This document shows, in pieces, positions 9,794 to 17,877 of a stretch of DNA of 64,000 nt; the stretch's first letter is position 1, and each line of letters begins with the position of its first letter. Below the pieces are notes generated by a model, which was not told where the DNA came from, did not search any database, and saw nothing but the letters and a program-made list of their open reading frames with translations. Origin of the DNA: Allobosea sp. (GTDB lineage Bacteria; Pseudomonadota; Alphaproteobacteria; Rhizobiales; Beijerinckiaceae); assembly GCA_024231975.1 (NCBI GenBank), contig JAAEQB010000078.1:62001-126000 (forward strand). Reading direction: 5' to 3'. Both the position numbers and the translations under genes were made by a program.

Positions 9794-10001
9794 GCGGGGA
9801 ACCCCTCTCCCGGATGGGAGAGGGGCAGGGGTGAGGGACCGCCGCTGATTGCTGGGTGCTACGGCGCCGTTGCGCCCTCTAAGAGTAGGGCAGGCTCTCA
9901 TCCCTGCCCTTCTCCACTGATCTCGGGCTGGCCCGAGATCAGCACTCAGAGTGGGCGAAATCGGGTAAACCCGACTTCGCCGCGGGAGAAGGGTTCCCCG
10001 C
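9794..10001. repeat. Palindromic repeat element with nested hairpins
   Basis: The 297-base gap between two convergent genes is filled by an imperfect inverted repeat. The left arm begins gcggggaacccctctccc (9794 on) and runs to 9838; its complement is found in two pieces, at 9895-9915 and 9981-10001. The interruption holds two further hairpins: 9917-9942 (ctgatctcgggc and its complement, perfect) and 9955-9980 (gcgaaatcgggt and its complement, one mismatch). It resembles the elements at 23904 and 39682 in the sequence of its arms. It could also terminate both converging transcripts, but no T-run is present. Confidence 0.75.
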
Positions 10002-10039
10002 GGATCGAACTTCGATCACGCCGACTGAAAAACGCCGGC

Positions 10040-11539
10040 TCAGCGCCGCTTGATCTCGACCGCGAGCGCCCTCGGTTCCTCGAACTGGATCACCGGAAAG
10101 GCCGCGATGCCGGCGCGGATCGCCGTCGGGTTGAAGACCAGGCGGGTCGGCGTCGATTTCGAGGCGACGACCGCGGGCCCGGTTCCGCTCTGGAATTTCA
10201 CCTTGGCCGGCGCCACCGGATCGAGCGCCATCCCGCAGATGTCCTGGCCATCGATCAGGACATTCGGCGCTTCGCCGACATCGACCGAGGCCTCGCTATA
10301 GCGCGGGCGTACCTCGTAGAACTGCGCCTCGCAATTGCTGCCAGCCGGCGCCGACAACAGCACCAGCTTCGCCAGGGCGGAGCCGGGCGCGACGGAGGGC
10401 GCGCCCAGGGGCGGGCTCTGCTGCCCCTGAGGAGAGGCGCTCGCACTCTGCTGGCCGCTGGTCTGCTGACCGGCCGGCGACAGCCCCGGCGCATTGGTGC
10501 CGGGCTGGGTCAGCGTTGGCGGCGCCTGATAGGGATCTTCGGTCGCGGTGCCGCGTGTCAGGTACCAGCCCGCGCCCGCCGCTCCGGCAACGAGCACCAG
10601 GCCCACAGCCGCGATCAACGGGAGGCGCGACGAAGAAGAGGTCGCTGCCGGCTTGTCGCCCGGCAGCGGCCGGCGCGAGCGCGGCGCCTGCGGGCTCTTC
10701 AGCACATCGGCGATCGAGGGCTCCTCGCCAGCAGGGCGCGGCTGGATGAGCGTCTGCTCCGGCTGCGGCGCAGCCGGTTGCGCGGGCTGCTGCTCGGTGC
10801 TCTTGGGCTCGAACGGTCTCAGGGCCATCGACGGCGATCCCGGTGCGGCCGGCCGTTCCGGCGCGGACGCCACGGCCTGCGGTTCGAAAGCACCGCTGCG
10901 CAGGAAAAGGTCGATCGGGGCAGCGATGTCCGCGAGAGAAGAGACCACCACGATATGATGCGGCTGGCCACCGAGAATCTTGCCGAGGATCGCGACGGCG
11001 CGTTCGGCCTCCTCGCCATGCGGCACCAGCGCCAGCACGGGGGTGGCGCCGTGCTCGGCGTCGGCAAAGAGATGACGGCAGCGGTCGATCTTGGTGGTGA
11101 GATGGTATTCCTGCTGGGTGACGCGCGCCTCACCCGCCGTGTCGGCGACGGAGAGGTCGATCGCGCCGGTACCCCAGATCACGAGCTTGGCCTCGGAGGC
11201 CTTGTGCGTCACCGCCTCGCCATGGGCGAGCGCGCAATGGGCCGCGAGCGTCGGCACCATCCAGCTCTTGCCCTGGTCGATCGAGCCGGAGGCAGCGAGG
11301 CGATAGCTGCCACCGTCAGGCAGGCCGAGAATCTGGCGCAGGGGTTCGCCGGGACGCAGCAGGTTGCTGTACTGCGTGCTCCAGGGCTCGCAGACCTCGG
11401 AACTCTCGGTCGCCAGCACCACGCGCGAGACCGGCACGCGGGCCGACCAGGCGAGTTTCTTCAGGATGATCGGCTGGTCGGTCGTCGGCACCACGACGAA
11501 GACGCCGGAGCGCCTGACGTTCTGATCTCCCGCCATCAT
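10040..11539 (-). CDS. Uncharacterised single-pass membrane protein of the envelope cluster
   Basis: A 499-residue protein, last of three - strand genes that face the SrfB/PBP/FtsW genes. The first 210 residues form a soluble, probably cytoplasmic alpha/beta domain with alternating hydrophobic strands. A low-complexity Pro/Gln/Ala linker leads to one transmembrane segment (about residues 301-323, rich in Ala, Gly and Val). A second Gln/Ser/Pro linker then leads to a C-terminal domain of about 120 residues with two cysteines, presumably periplasmic. The layout resembles cytoplasm-to-periplasm linkers of divisome or secretion systems, but I recognise no family. ATGs at 11539 and 11536 are both possible; the ribosome-binding sequence gggagag ends just before the first and spaces better to the second. 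Confidence 0.75.
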   Translation of the reverse strand: MMAGDQNVRRSGVFVVVPTTDQPIILKKLAWSARVPVSRVVLATESSEVCEPWSTQYSNLLRPGEPLRQILGLPDGGSYRLAASGSIDQGKSWMVPTLAAHCALAHGEAVTHKASEAKLVIWGTGAIDLSVADTAGEARVTQQEYHLTTKIDRCRHLFADAEHGATPVLALVPHGEEAERAVAILGKILGGQPHHIVVVSSLADIAAPIDLFLRSGAFEPQAVASAPERPAAPGSPSMALRPFEPKSTEQQPAQPAAPQPEQTLIQPRPAGEEPSIADVLKSPQAPRSRRPLPGDKPAATSSSSRLPLIAAVGLVLVAGAAGAGWYLTRGTATEDPYQAPPTLTQPGTNAPGLSPAGQQTSGQQSASASPQGQQSPPLGAPSVAPGSALAKLVLLSAPAGSNCEAQFYEVRPRYSEASVDVGEAPNVLIDGQDICGMALDPVAPAKVKFQSGTGPAVVASKSTPTRLVFNPTAIRAGIAAFPVIQFEEPRALAVEIKRR

Positions 11540-11606
11540 CTCTCCCGCAGGCCCTGCCGTCCCTTCATGCCGGGCAAAAGCGCTGCTTTGGGCAGCGCTT
11601 CCGGCG

Positions 11607-12164
11607 TTACAGCAGATAAACGCCCGCGAGCGGGTTGGCGAGCATCAATCGCAGCAGGTCGCGCTCGGCGTCCTGGCGCGGCAGGTCGATGACGATGTGC
11701 TTGTCGACCGGCGCCGGCAGCGGCAGGCGGACCACGCCCTCGATCGAGACGACCTCGATCATGGTCGGAGCCGGATCGGTCTCCGACAGGCACTGGATGA
11801 CGAGAGCCGGCGGCGCATCGTCCTCCTCGATCACGTCGAGTTCGAAGGAGCCGATGCGGCGGTGCGTCGCGCTGCTGTCATAGGCGGCGGCGGCGAGTTC
11901 ACTGCGCGCCACGGCCTGGAAGGAGAGCAGGCGGCGATAGAGCCGCGCCGCTTCCGGATCGGTGCGGATGGCACGCTCGGCGGCGAAGTTGACGGGCTCG
12001 CCACGAACGCGGCGGGCATGTGCCCACAGGTCGGCGCGGCTGATGCTCGCGGCGGCGGCCTCCTCCGGCTCGGTGCTCGCAAGCGCCGCCAGAACCAGCC
12101 TGGCCGTGGCGCGGCCGGCGCGGAGGTCGTCTTCGAGCGGACCCTGGTTAGCGAAGTCTGTCAT
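11607..12164 (-). CDS. Uncharacterised 185-residue protein
   Basis: A soluble, acidic protein without signal peptide or membrane segment, and no recognised family. The N-terminal half is predicted helical (Ala/Glu/Arg rich) and the C-terminal half contains beta-like stretches (MIEVVSIEGVVRLPLP, HIVIDLP). The start ATG overlaps the stop of the 518-residue gene upstream by four bases, so the two are translationally coupled; 67 bases separate it from the membrane protein that follows. It is probably an accessory subunit of whatever complex the three genes form. Confidence 0.7.
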   Translation of the reverse strand: MTDFANQGPLEDDLRAGRATARLVLAALASTEPEEAAAASISRADLWAHARRVRGEPVNFAAERAIRTDPEAARLYRRLLSFQAVARSELAAAAYDSSATHRRIGSFELDVIEEDDAPPALVIQCLSETDPAPTMIEVVSIEGVVRLPLPAPVDKHIVIDLPRQDAERDLLRLMLANPLAGVYLL

Positions 12165-13717
12165 GGCCGTTTCGATCGCCCTTGATAGCGCTGCGAGAAG
12201 ACGTCGGTGAACCGCGCCTCGTCGCTGGCGGCCTGGGCGACCAGGTCCGTCGTTTCTCCGAAGCGCTTTTGTTGCCTGTTGATCCGGTGCAGGGCTGCTG
12301 CGACCGTTCTCAGTGCTCCCCCATGCCTTGCGAAGGTCAGCGCGAGTTTCGCATCGTCGATCCGGAAGCTCGCGCGATCATGGCGCCAGCGCCGCAGCAG
12401 CTTCTGTCCCTCGGCCGTCGCCGCCTCGCTCTGCGGGCCCTCGATCGCCTCAAGCGCATTGCCGATCAGCAGCAGTTCGTCGAGCCGCCTGCCCAGCGCC
12501 GCGAGCGCGGTGGCGATACCGGCATAGTCGAACGGCTCGGGGCTCTGGTCGACCTGGCCGCGATTGGAGCCGGCGACGCGGCGGCTGGCCTCGACTAGCC
12601 GATTCTCCCAGGGTGCGACGGCGCGCGAGCGCGCCAGCGTCAGCGGCTGCTCATGGGCGAGCGGCAGGATGGCGAGCGCCCGGCCGATCGCCTCGCGCTC
12701 CTCCTTATTCAGGAATTTCGGCTCAGCCGGCAGGCGCATCAGCGCGGCATAGACGCGCTCGCGCACGACGCCGTCCTCATCCTCCTCCTCGGGCTCGTCG
12801 TCCTCCTCCGGCTCGTCCTCTTCGAGCTCGCCGAGGATCGCCTGATGGTCGAGCCAGGCGATCAACGCCTCCTCGGGATTCTCCGAGGGCTGGCGCGCCA
12901 TCAGCGTCTCCATCGAGGCCGGCGCCATGAAGTCGCGGCGGCCGACGCTGGAGCGCTCCTCGCGCATCAGCGCGCTGAAGCGCTCGGCGAAGCGGGCGAA
13001 GCTCCAGGTCTCGCCATGCAGCAAGGCGAAGCTCCAGAGCGCGATCAGATCGTCCGGATCGAATTCGCGCTGGCGCTCGCGCCGGCCGGAGGCGTTGAGG
13101 AAGGCCTCGCGCTGGCGGATCAGGTCGGCGAAGGCGAGCAGTGGCAGATGGCGCCGGCGCCAGGCTCGCATGAAGCGGGCCGGTTCCTGCACGGCGCGCT
13201 TCATGCCGTCCTCGTCGAAGGAAGACAGCGCGAAGACGGCGTCGAGCGCGGTGCGCAGTGCGACGAGCCCGCCTTCCGAGCGCTCATCCGCCTCGGCGGC
13301 GAAGAGGAAGTCGGCGAGGCCGAGCGCGCGCCTGATCCGGCTCCAGGAGAAGGAGCGGGTCTTGGCCTCGCCCTTGCCGCCATAGGACAGCACGATCTCG
13401 GCCGCCGAGGCCTCGATCGTCGCGCCGGCGAAGCTGATGCGCACCGGCCCGTCCTGGCGCAGCGGCCGCAGCAGGATGCCGCTCTCGTCGAGCATGCAGC
13501 CGATGGCGGCGTCGCGGGCCGGCATGCGCGGATTTGCGGTCAGCGCGCCGAGCGAGAACAGCACCTGCAGCATGTCCCAGAGCGGCAGGTCGGCATTCTC
13601 CGACCCGCCCCCCGTGATCGCGAGAACGAACTTCTCGGTGTCCCGGGCGGAAAACCGGCGCGAAGACGCGATCGTGCTGATCTCCGCGACCCGTGCCGGG
13701 TCAATACCCCAATCCAT
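12161..13717 (-). CDS. Uncharacterised 518-residue protein with acidic central tract
   Basis: First gene of the three-gene - strand set. The sequence is largely helical with no signal peptide or membrane segments and no family I recognise. A strongly acidic tract of Glu, Asp and Pro (about residues 293-313) divides an N-terminal part of about 290 residues from a C-terminal part of about 200 residues rich in helical Ala/Leu/Arg. The composition and codon use match the neighbours, so it is real. The gene runs into the next through an ATGA overlap. It may be a scaffold protein; this is only inferred from the acidic linker and gene linkage. Confidence 0.72.
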   Translation of the reverse strand: MDWGIDPARVAEISTIASSRRFSARDTEKFVLAITGGGSENADLPLWDMLQVLFSLGALTANPRMPARDAAIGCMLDESGILLRPLRQDGPVRISFAGATIEASAAEIVLSYGGKGEAKTRSFSWSRIRRALGLADFLFAAEADERSEGGLVALRTALDAVFALSSFDEDGMKRAVQEPARFMRAWRRRHLPLLAFADLIRQREAFLNASGRRERQREFDPDDLIALWSFALLHGETWSFARFAERFSALMREERSSVGRRDFMAPASMETLMARQPSENPEEALIAWLDHQAILGELEEDEPEEDDEPEEEDEDGVVRERVYAALMRLPAEPKFLNKEEREAIGRALAILPLAHEQPLTLARSRAVAPWENRLVEASRRVAGSNRGQVDQSPEPFDYAGIATALAALGRRLDELLLIGNALEAIEGPQSEAATAEGQKLLRRWRHDRASFRIDDAKLALTFARHGGALRTVAAALHRINRQQKRFGETTDLVAQAASDEARFTDVFSQRYQGRSKRP

Positions 13718-13820
13718 GTGTCAAATATCCGCATCGAACACCGGCTCGGTCGCGGCGAACGGAACCCCTCCACTCCGTTCGCGCCAAGCCGGCGCATATT
13801 GCTGCCACAATTAAAGTAAC

Positions 13821-13856
13821 AAGCCGCCCGGTCCATGTCGACCGGGCGGCTTTTTT
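13821..13856. terminator. Intrinsic terminator
   Basis: A perfect 12-base stem (aagccgcccggt at 13821-13832 and its complement at 13841-13852) with an 8-base loop. A T-run follows on the + strand (tttttt ending at 13856). On the - strand, the direction of the secreted-protein gene ending at 13901, a T-rich tail follows as well. It lies 44 bases beyond that gene and probably ends its transcript. Confidence 0.75.
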
Positions 13857-13900
13857 GAAAAAAGAGGCTGGGGTTTATGGTTACCCCGCGCCCAATCCGA

Positions 13901-14857
13901 TCAGCGCGTGGCGACCTTGCTGACGACCACGCGGTTGCCGGAGAAGTTGACCTGACCGTTCAGGCCGACCAGCTCGAGCATCAGGCGGAAGTTGCGGGTC
14001 AGGCGGGCCGAGTCGGCCGAGGTGGTGTAGAAGAAATCGGCCGAGGTCGAAGTCATCTGCGTGGCGCGGTGGGCGCGGTAGCAGCCCCAGCGGACGAACT
14101 CGCCCTCGATGCGGTCGACTTCCGTGGCGGTGAAATCGCGCAGCTGGATCATGAAGTCGGTCGGCAGGCTGTTGCAGCCCTCGCCGCCGGCCGCGACCGG
14201 AGCCGCACCACCGGCACCGGCGCCACCGCCGAGGACGATGCCGTCCTTGCCGACAGCCGCGGTGCCACCGCCAGCCGGACGGGCGAAGCCCTCGAGCTTC
14301 TGGGCGATCGCCGCGCCGAGATCGGCGGCGAGGAGGCGCGAATGGGTGCCGACCGTCTCGAGCAGGCACTCGGCGCTGCAGGGGTTCGGCAAAGCAGGCA
14401 GCTGGAAGCCGCCGACCTCGAAGGCCGCGATGAACTGGCCGGAGCGGACATTGAGCACGCGGCCGGCGATGCGGATCTCGGGGAAGCGGATGTCGGCGGC
14501 GACCGCACGACGAGCCGAGGCGTAGATCTGGTAGACGACCATCGCGTCGACCGGTGTCGGCACGGCGCGGGCGATCTCGATCAGCTCGGCGTCGCGGCGG
14601 CGGACGCGAGCGGTCGGGGCGATGCCCAGCGAGACGCTGGTCTCGTCATAGACCTGGAAACCGCGAGTGTTCAGATACTCCGAGAGCTGGAGCTGGACGC
14701 GGTTGAAGATGCGGTTGTTGCGCGGAACCGTATCCGGATCGGCGTCGTCCGACATCACCAGAAGGTTGATGCGGGAATTCGGCGATTGAGCGTGAGCGAC
14801 GGCTGCGAAGGACATCAACAGCGCGAAGCCGAGCATGAGACGCTTGAAGAAAGCCAT
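13901..14857 (-). CDS. Secreted/periplasmic protein of unknown family
   Basis: A 318-residue protein with a clear Sec signal peptide: basic MAFFKR start, hydrophobic core, and AHA-Q cleavage region near residue 23. A domain of roughly 160 residues follows, containing VYDETSVSLG and AVPTPVDAMVVYQIYAS, then a Gly/Ala-rich linker (about 205-235), then a C-terminal domain of about 80 residues with two cysteines. The first domain resembles periplasmic domains that bind envelope partners, but I cannot name a family. An aggggg ribosome-binding site lies about 10 bases upstream of the ATG. It follows the OmpA-like gene by 50 bases on the same strand, so both are probably one envelope operon. Confidence 0.8.
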   Translation of the reverse strand: MAFFKRLMLGFALLMSFAAVAHAQSPNSRINLLVMSDDADPDTVPRNNRIFNRVQLQLSEYLNTRGFQVYDETSVSLGIAPTARVRRRDAELIEIARAVPTPVDAMVVYQIYASARRAVAADIRFPEIRIAGRVLNVRSGQFIAAFEVGGFQLPALPNPCSAECLLETVGTHSRLLAADLGAAIAQKLEGFARPAGGGTAAVGKDGIVLGGGAGAGGAAPVAAGGEGCNSLPTDFMIQLRDFTATEVDRIEGEFVRWGCYRAHRATQMTSTSADFFYTTSADSARLTRNFRLMLELVGLNGQVNFSGNRVVVSKVATR

Positions 14858-14907
14858 GACGGGTGCCCCCTGAGGCGAGCGGTTGTTTCGGGAAGATTAA
14901 GTAGAAA

Positions 14908-15543
14908 TCAGCCGGTGATGGCGATGACCTCGACGCGGCGGTTGACGGGCGAATACGGGCTGCGCGGATTGCGCAGCATGTCGGGGCCGAAGCCGTGGGC
15001 GACGAGGCGGCCAGGCGAGATCTCGCCATAGGAGACCAGCCAGTCGCGCACCGCGGCGGCCCGATCATGGGAGAGGTCGACATTGTAGTCGTAGTCGCCG
15101 TCCCTGCTGGTGTGACCGGCGATCAGGAAACGCTGATCGAGCAGGATCGGATCGCGCAGCGCCAGAGCCAGCCGCATCAGCGTCGCCTCCGCGCCGGGGC
15201 GCAGCGCCGCCGAGTCGTTGTCGAAGAAGACGGTGACCTCGACGCGGCGGGTCAGGTCGATCACGACATCCGAGCCGTAGCCGCGTGGGTGAACCCGGCG
15301 CGGCACCGGTGCGACACGGCGCACCACGACCCTGCCGCCGCCGCTGCCACCGCCACTCGAGCGGCCCGGGGCGCGGTCATGCGGCGCCAGCGAGCGCAGG
15401 ATGCTGGTCGCGGCCTGGTCGGTCTGCGCCAGCGCAGGAACAGCACTGAGCAGCGGCAGCGAAAGGACGAATCCGCCGAGCGCACGGCGGGACATCATCT
15501 GAGGAAGCTCGATGTTGTCCTTGCGCTCATCTGCGTTCTTCAT
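14908..15543 (-). CDS. OmpA-family peptidoglycan-binding protein
   Basis: A 211-residue exported protein. The N-terminus contains SRRALGGFVLSLPLLSA with an ALA-Q cleavage-like site near residue 40; the twin arginines make Tat export possible, Sec is the alternative. A Gly/Ser/Arg-rich linker follows. The C-terminal 110 residues form an OmpA-like domain: VTVFFDNDSAAL, IAGHTSRDG, LSHDRAAAVRDWL and NRRVEV, including the Asp and Arg residues that hold the diaminopimelate of peptidoglycan. No beta-barrel is present, so it should tether an unknown partner to the cell wall. The ATG at 15543 has aggggg at good spacing. Confidence 0.88.
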   Translation of the reverse strand: MKNADERKDNIELPQMMSRRALGGFVLSLPLLSAVPALAQTDQAATSILRSLAPHDRAPGRSSGGGSGGGRVVVRRVAPVPRRVHPRGYGSDVVIDLTRRVEVTVFFDNDSAALRPGAEATLMRLALALRDPILLDQRFLIAGHTSRDGDYDYNVDLSHDRAAAVRDWLVSYGEISPGRLVAHGFGPDMLRNPRSPYSPVNRRVEVIAITG

Positions 15544-15835
15544 AGCCAGACCCCCTGTTTACCCTCTCTTCGCATAGTCCTGTAGCCTCGACAATGCGAC
15601 GGCCGGCTCGGTGAGACGGGACGCGGCAATGGCGTTGCCCGAGCTTTGCCACGGTTTGCCGGATTTTCGCTGCGAGCCGCATTTTTTCCTGAACAGTGAA
15701 TGAATGAGCGGCGTCCTACGCGCACGCGTTCAGATCCCCGCTGCGGTGTTTGCCAAGCATTTGCGAAACCGGCTCAGGGATCGCCAAGGGTCAGGCAACG
15801 TGCCCAGCGCACACCCGTTCATGAGGAGACCCGCC
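15544..15835. other. Divergent intergenic region
   Basis: This gap of 292 bases lies between the divergent OmpA-like gene and the secreted protein gene. It must hold promoters for both. It is less GC-rich near 15680-15700, but I see no palindromic operator, hairpin or small gene that I can support. Confidence 0.4.
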
Positions 15836-16789
15836 ATGGGCTTCCAGTTCGACCAGACCACCCGCCAGCGCGCCAGCCGCCTGCGCCTCGCCGTCGCCGC
15901 CCTCGCCGTGCTGGTCTCGACCGGCGCCGGCTTCGCCCAGGCCGAAGGTGGTAACCCGGATGCACCGAAGGTCGCCGAGCGGCCGCAGTCGCTGAAGCTG
16001 GAGTTCTCCTCGCGCACCGTCTCGCTCGGCGTCGCCCAGGCAGCCCGCGAGATCATGACGACGCGCCAGATCGCCTTCGCGCCCGGCAGCTGGGAGGTCA
16101 CCTCCGATGCGCGCCGCGCCATCACCCAGCTGCGCGACATCTTCCGCGGCAACGCCCCCAAGGGCGCGCCCTTCGCCATCCTGGTCTCGGGGGGCGACGA
16201 GGTGGTCAACTATCGCCGCGCCCGTGCGCTCCGCACCCAGCTGATCGAGATGCAGCTCGAGGACGCCGCCAAGGTCGTCATCGCCGCCCGCGCCACCGGC
16301 GAGGGCCAGGCCAATGACGACGGCAAGGCGCGCGTCGATCTCGTCCCGCTCGATCCGGCCCGCTGCGGCGGCTGCGGCGACGCCCCCTTCCGCACGCTGG
16401 TGCTCGACACCGGCGTCCAGAAGCTGGTGCGCGCCACCGCCGAGGACGTCGTCGTCCCGGCCTCGCAGGTCGCCGGCAAGGACAAGGACACCGACGTCGC
16501 CGCGGCGCCGCTGCCGCCGGTGCGCCAGCAGGCCACCGAGAAGACGACCGAACGCGCCCAGGCGCCGCGCCCGGCCCAGAGGCCGGCGAGCGCCCGGCAG
16601 GCGGAGCCGCGCTATGACGGCCGCACCGTCTTCGTCGACACCGACGATTACGCGCAGCCGCGCAGCCGCGTCACCCGCAGCGCCAGCCGTGGCGGCTGCC
16701 AGCTGCCGGACATCATCATCGACGACTACTATCCCGGCGGCCCGCTCGTCGGCTGCGACGGCAGCTACGGCCCGCGCCCACGTTGGTAA
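15836..16789 (+). CDS. Secreted protein with degenerate OmpA-like domain
   Basis: A frame opens at 15704, but the ATG at 15836 is preferred: it has aggag eight bases upstream and gives a proper signal peptide ending near AGFAQA. The mature protein (about 285 residues) contains IAFAPGSWEVTSDARRAI and later DEVVNYRRARALRTQL, which follow the OmpA domain pattern with reduced conservation. A Pro/Ala/Arg-rich tail ends in a short Cys- and Asp-rich segment. It is divergent from the OmpA-like gene across a 292-base gap, so the two may share regulation. It is likely a periplasmic or outer-membrane-associated protein. Confidence 0.75.
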   Translation: MGFQFDQTTRQRASRLRLAVAALAVLVSTGAGFAQAEGGNPDAPKVAERPQSLKLEFSSRTVSLGVAQAAREIMTTRQIAFAPGSWEVTSDARRAITQLRDIFRGNAPKGAPFAILVSGGDEVVNYRRARALRTQLIEMQLEDAAKVVIAARATGEGQANDDGKARVDLVPLDPARCGGCGDAPFRTLVLDTGVQKLVRATAEDVVVPASQVAGKDKDTDVAAAPLPPVRQQATEKTTERAQAPRPAQRPASARQAEPRYDGRTVFVDTDDYAQPRSRVTRSASRGGCQLPDIIIDDYYPGGPLVGCDGSYGPRPRW

Positions 16790-16801
16790 GCTTGGGGCGG
16801 T

Positions 16802-17773
16802 TCAGACGATCTGGTTGAGCAGCGCGGCCTCGCCGCGCTCCAGCCGGCCGAGATTGTCGATGAGTATGTCGATGACATTGGTTTCATAGGCGCGGGTCTC
16901 GCCCGCGCTGTGCGGCGTCAGCAGCACCTGCGGCATACCCCAGAGCGCCGAGCTTGCCGGCAGAGGCTCCTCATACACACAATCGATGCCGGCGCCGGCG
17001 ATCCGGCCGGCTTCGAGCGCAGCGATCAGCGCCGGCTCCTCGACGACGCGGCCACGCGCGACATTGATCAGATGGGCCGAAGGCTTCATCGCCGCGAGCG
17101 CAGCGGCGTCGATCAGCCCTTCCGTCTCCGGCGTCAGCGGGCAGGTCAAAGCGAGGAAATCGGCCTGCGCCAATGCCGCATGCAGCTCCGCCGGCGGCAC
17201 GATCGCCTCGACATTCGGTTCCGTGCCCGGCCGGCGACGCACGCCGATGACGCGCATGCCGAAGGCCGAGGCCAGCGCCGCGAGCCTGAGGCCGATGCGG
17301 CCGAGGCCGACGATCACCAGCGTGCGGCCGCTGAGCTCGTCCTCGCGGCGCGAACGATCGCTGATCATCGGCCGCCAATGGGCCTTCGCCTGGTTGTCAC
17401 GGGCAAGATGGAGCTGGCGCGCCAGCGCCAGGATCAAGGAGATCGCATGCTCGGCGACGGCGCGCTCATTGCCGCCCTGGGCACTGGCGAGGCGAACGCC
17501 GGCCGCCGCCAGCTTCGGCTTGTCGAACTGGTCGGTGCCGGCGCTGATCGACTGGATGAAGCGCAGCTTGCTCAGCCCGTCCAGCATGTCATTACGCCAT
17601 AGGCCGGAGACGACCAGCACATCGGCTTCCGGCGCCCTAGCCCTGAGATCGTCGAGATTGCGCGCCTCGAAGCTCGTCGCCTGGCCGTTGCGAGCGAGAT
17701 ACTCGTCGCGCATCTGATAGGCCGGATGGGCGAAGCCGATGGTGAGGGCGGACTGCTTCGGCCAGGGCTGCAT
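16802..17773 (-). CDS. D-isomer-specific 2-hydroxyacid dehydrogenase
   Basis: An NAD(P)-dependent oxidoreductase of the D-2-hydroxyacid dehydrogenase family, which interconverts 2-keto and D-2-hydroxy acids in the cytoplasm. The Rossmann motif GLGRIGLRLA, the INVARGRVVEEPAL segment with the catalytic Arg, and the catalytic HSAG His near the C-terminus are all visible. The ATG at 17773 (MQPWPKQ) gives 323 residues and fits the family's length better than the upstream ATG at 17848. Arg and Pro residues after the NAD motif (GVRRRPGTEP) suggest NADP preference, as in glyoxylate/hydroxypyruvate reductases, but the substrate cannot be fixed. Confidence 0.9.
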   Translation of the reverse strand: MQPWPKQSALTIGFAHPAYQMRDEYLARNGQATSFEARNLDDLRARAPEADVLVVSGLWRNDMLDGLSKLRFIQSISAGTDQFDKPKLAAAGVRLASAQGGNERAVAEHAISLILALARQLHLARDNQAKAHWRPMISDRSRREDELSGRTLVIVGLGRIGLRLAALASAFGMRVIGVRRRPGTEPNVEAIVPPAELHAALAQADFLALTCPLTPETEGLIDAAALAAMKPSAHLINVARGRVVEEPALIAALEAGRIAGAGIDCVYEEPLPASSALWGMPQVLLTPHSAGETRAYETNVIDILIDNLGRLERGEAALLNQIV

Positions 17774-17877
17774 GCGACGTGTCTCCGGATCGCTGGAATC
17801 ATCCGACGATAGCGTCGGCGCGCCGCTTCGTCCCGCACTCAGCCGCATGTAGCGGCTGCGATCACCGCGCAGCGGGC

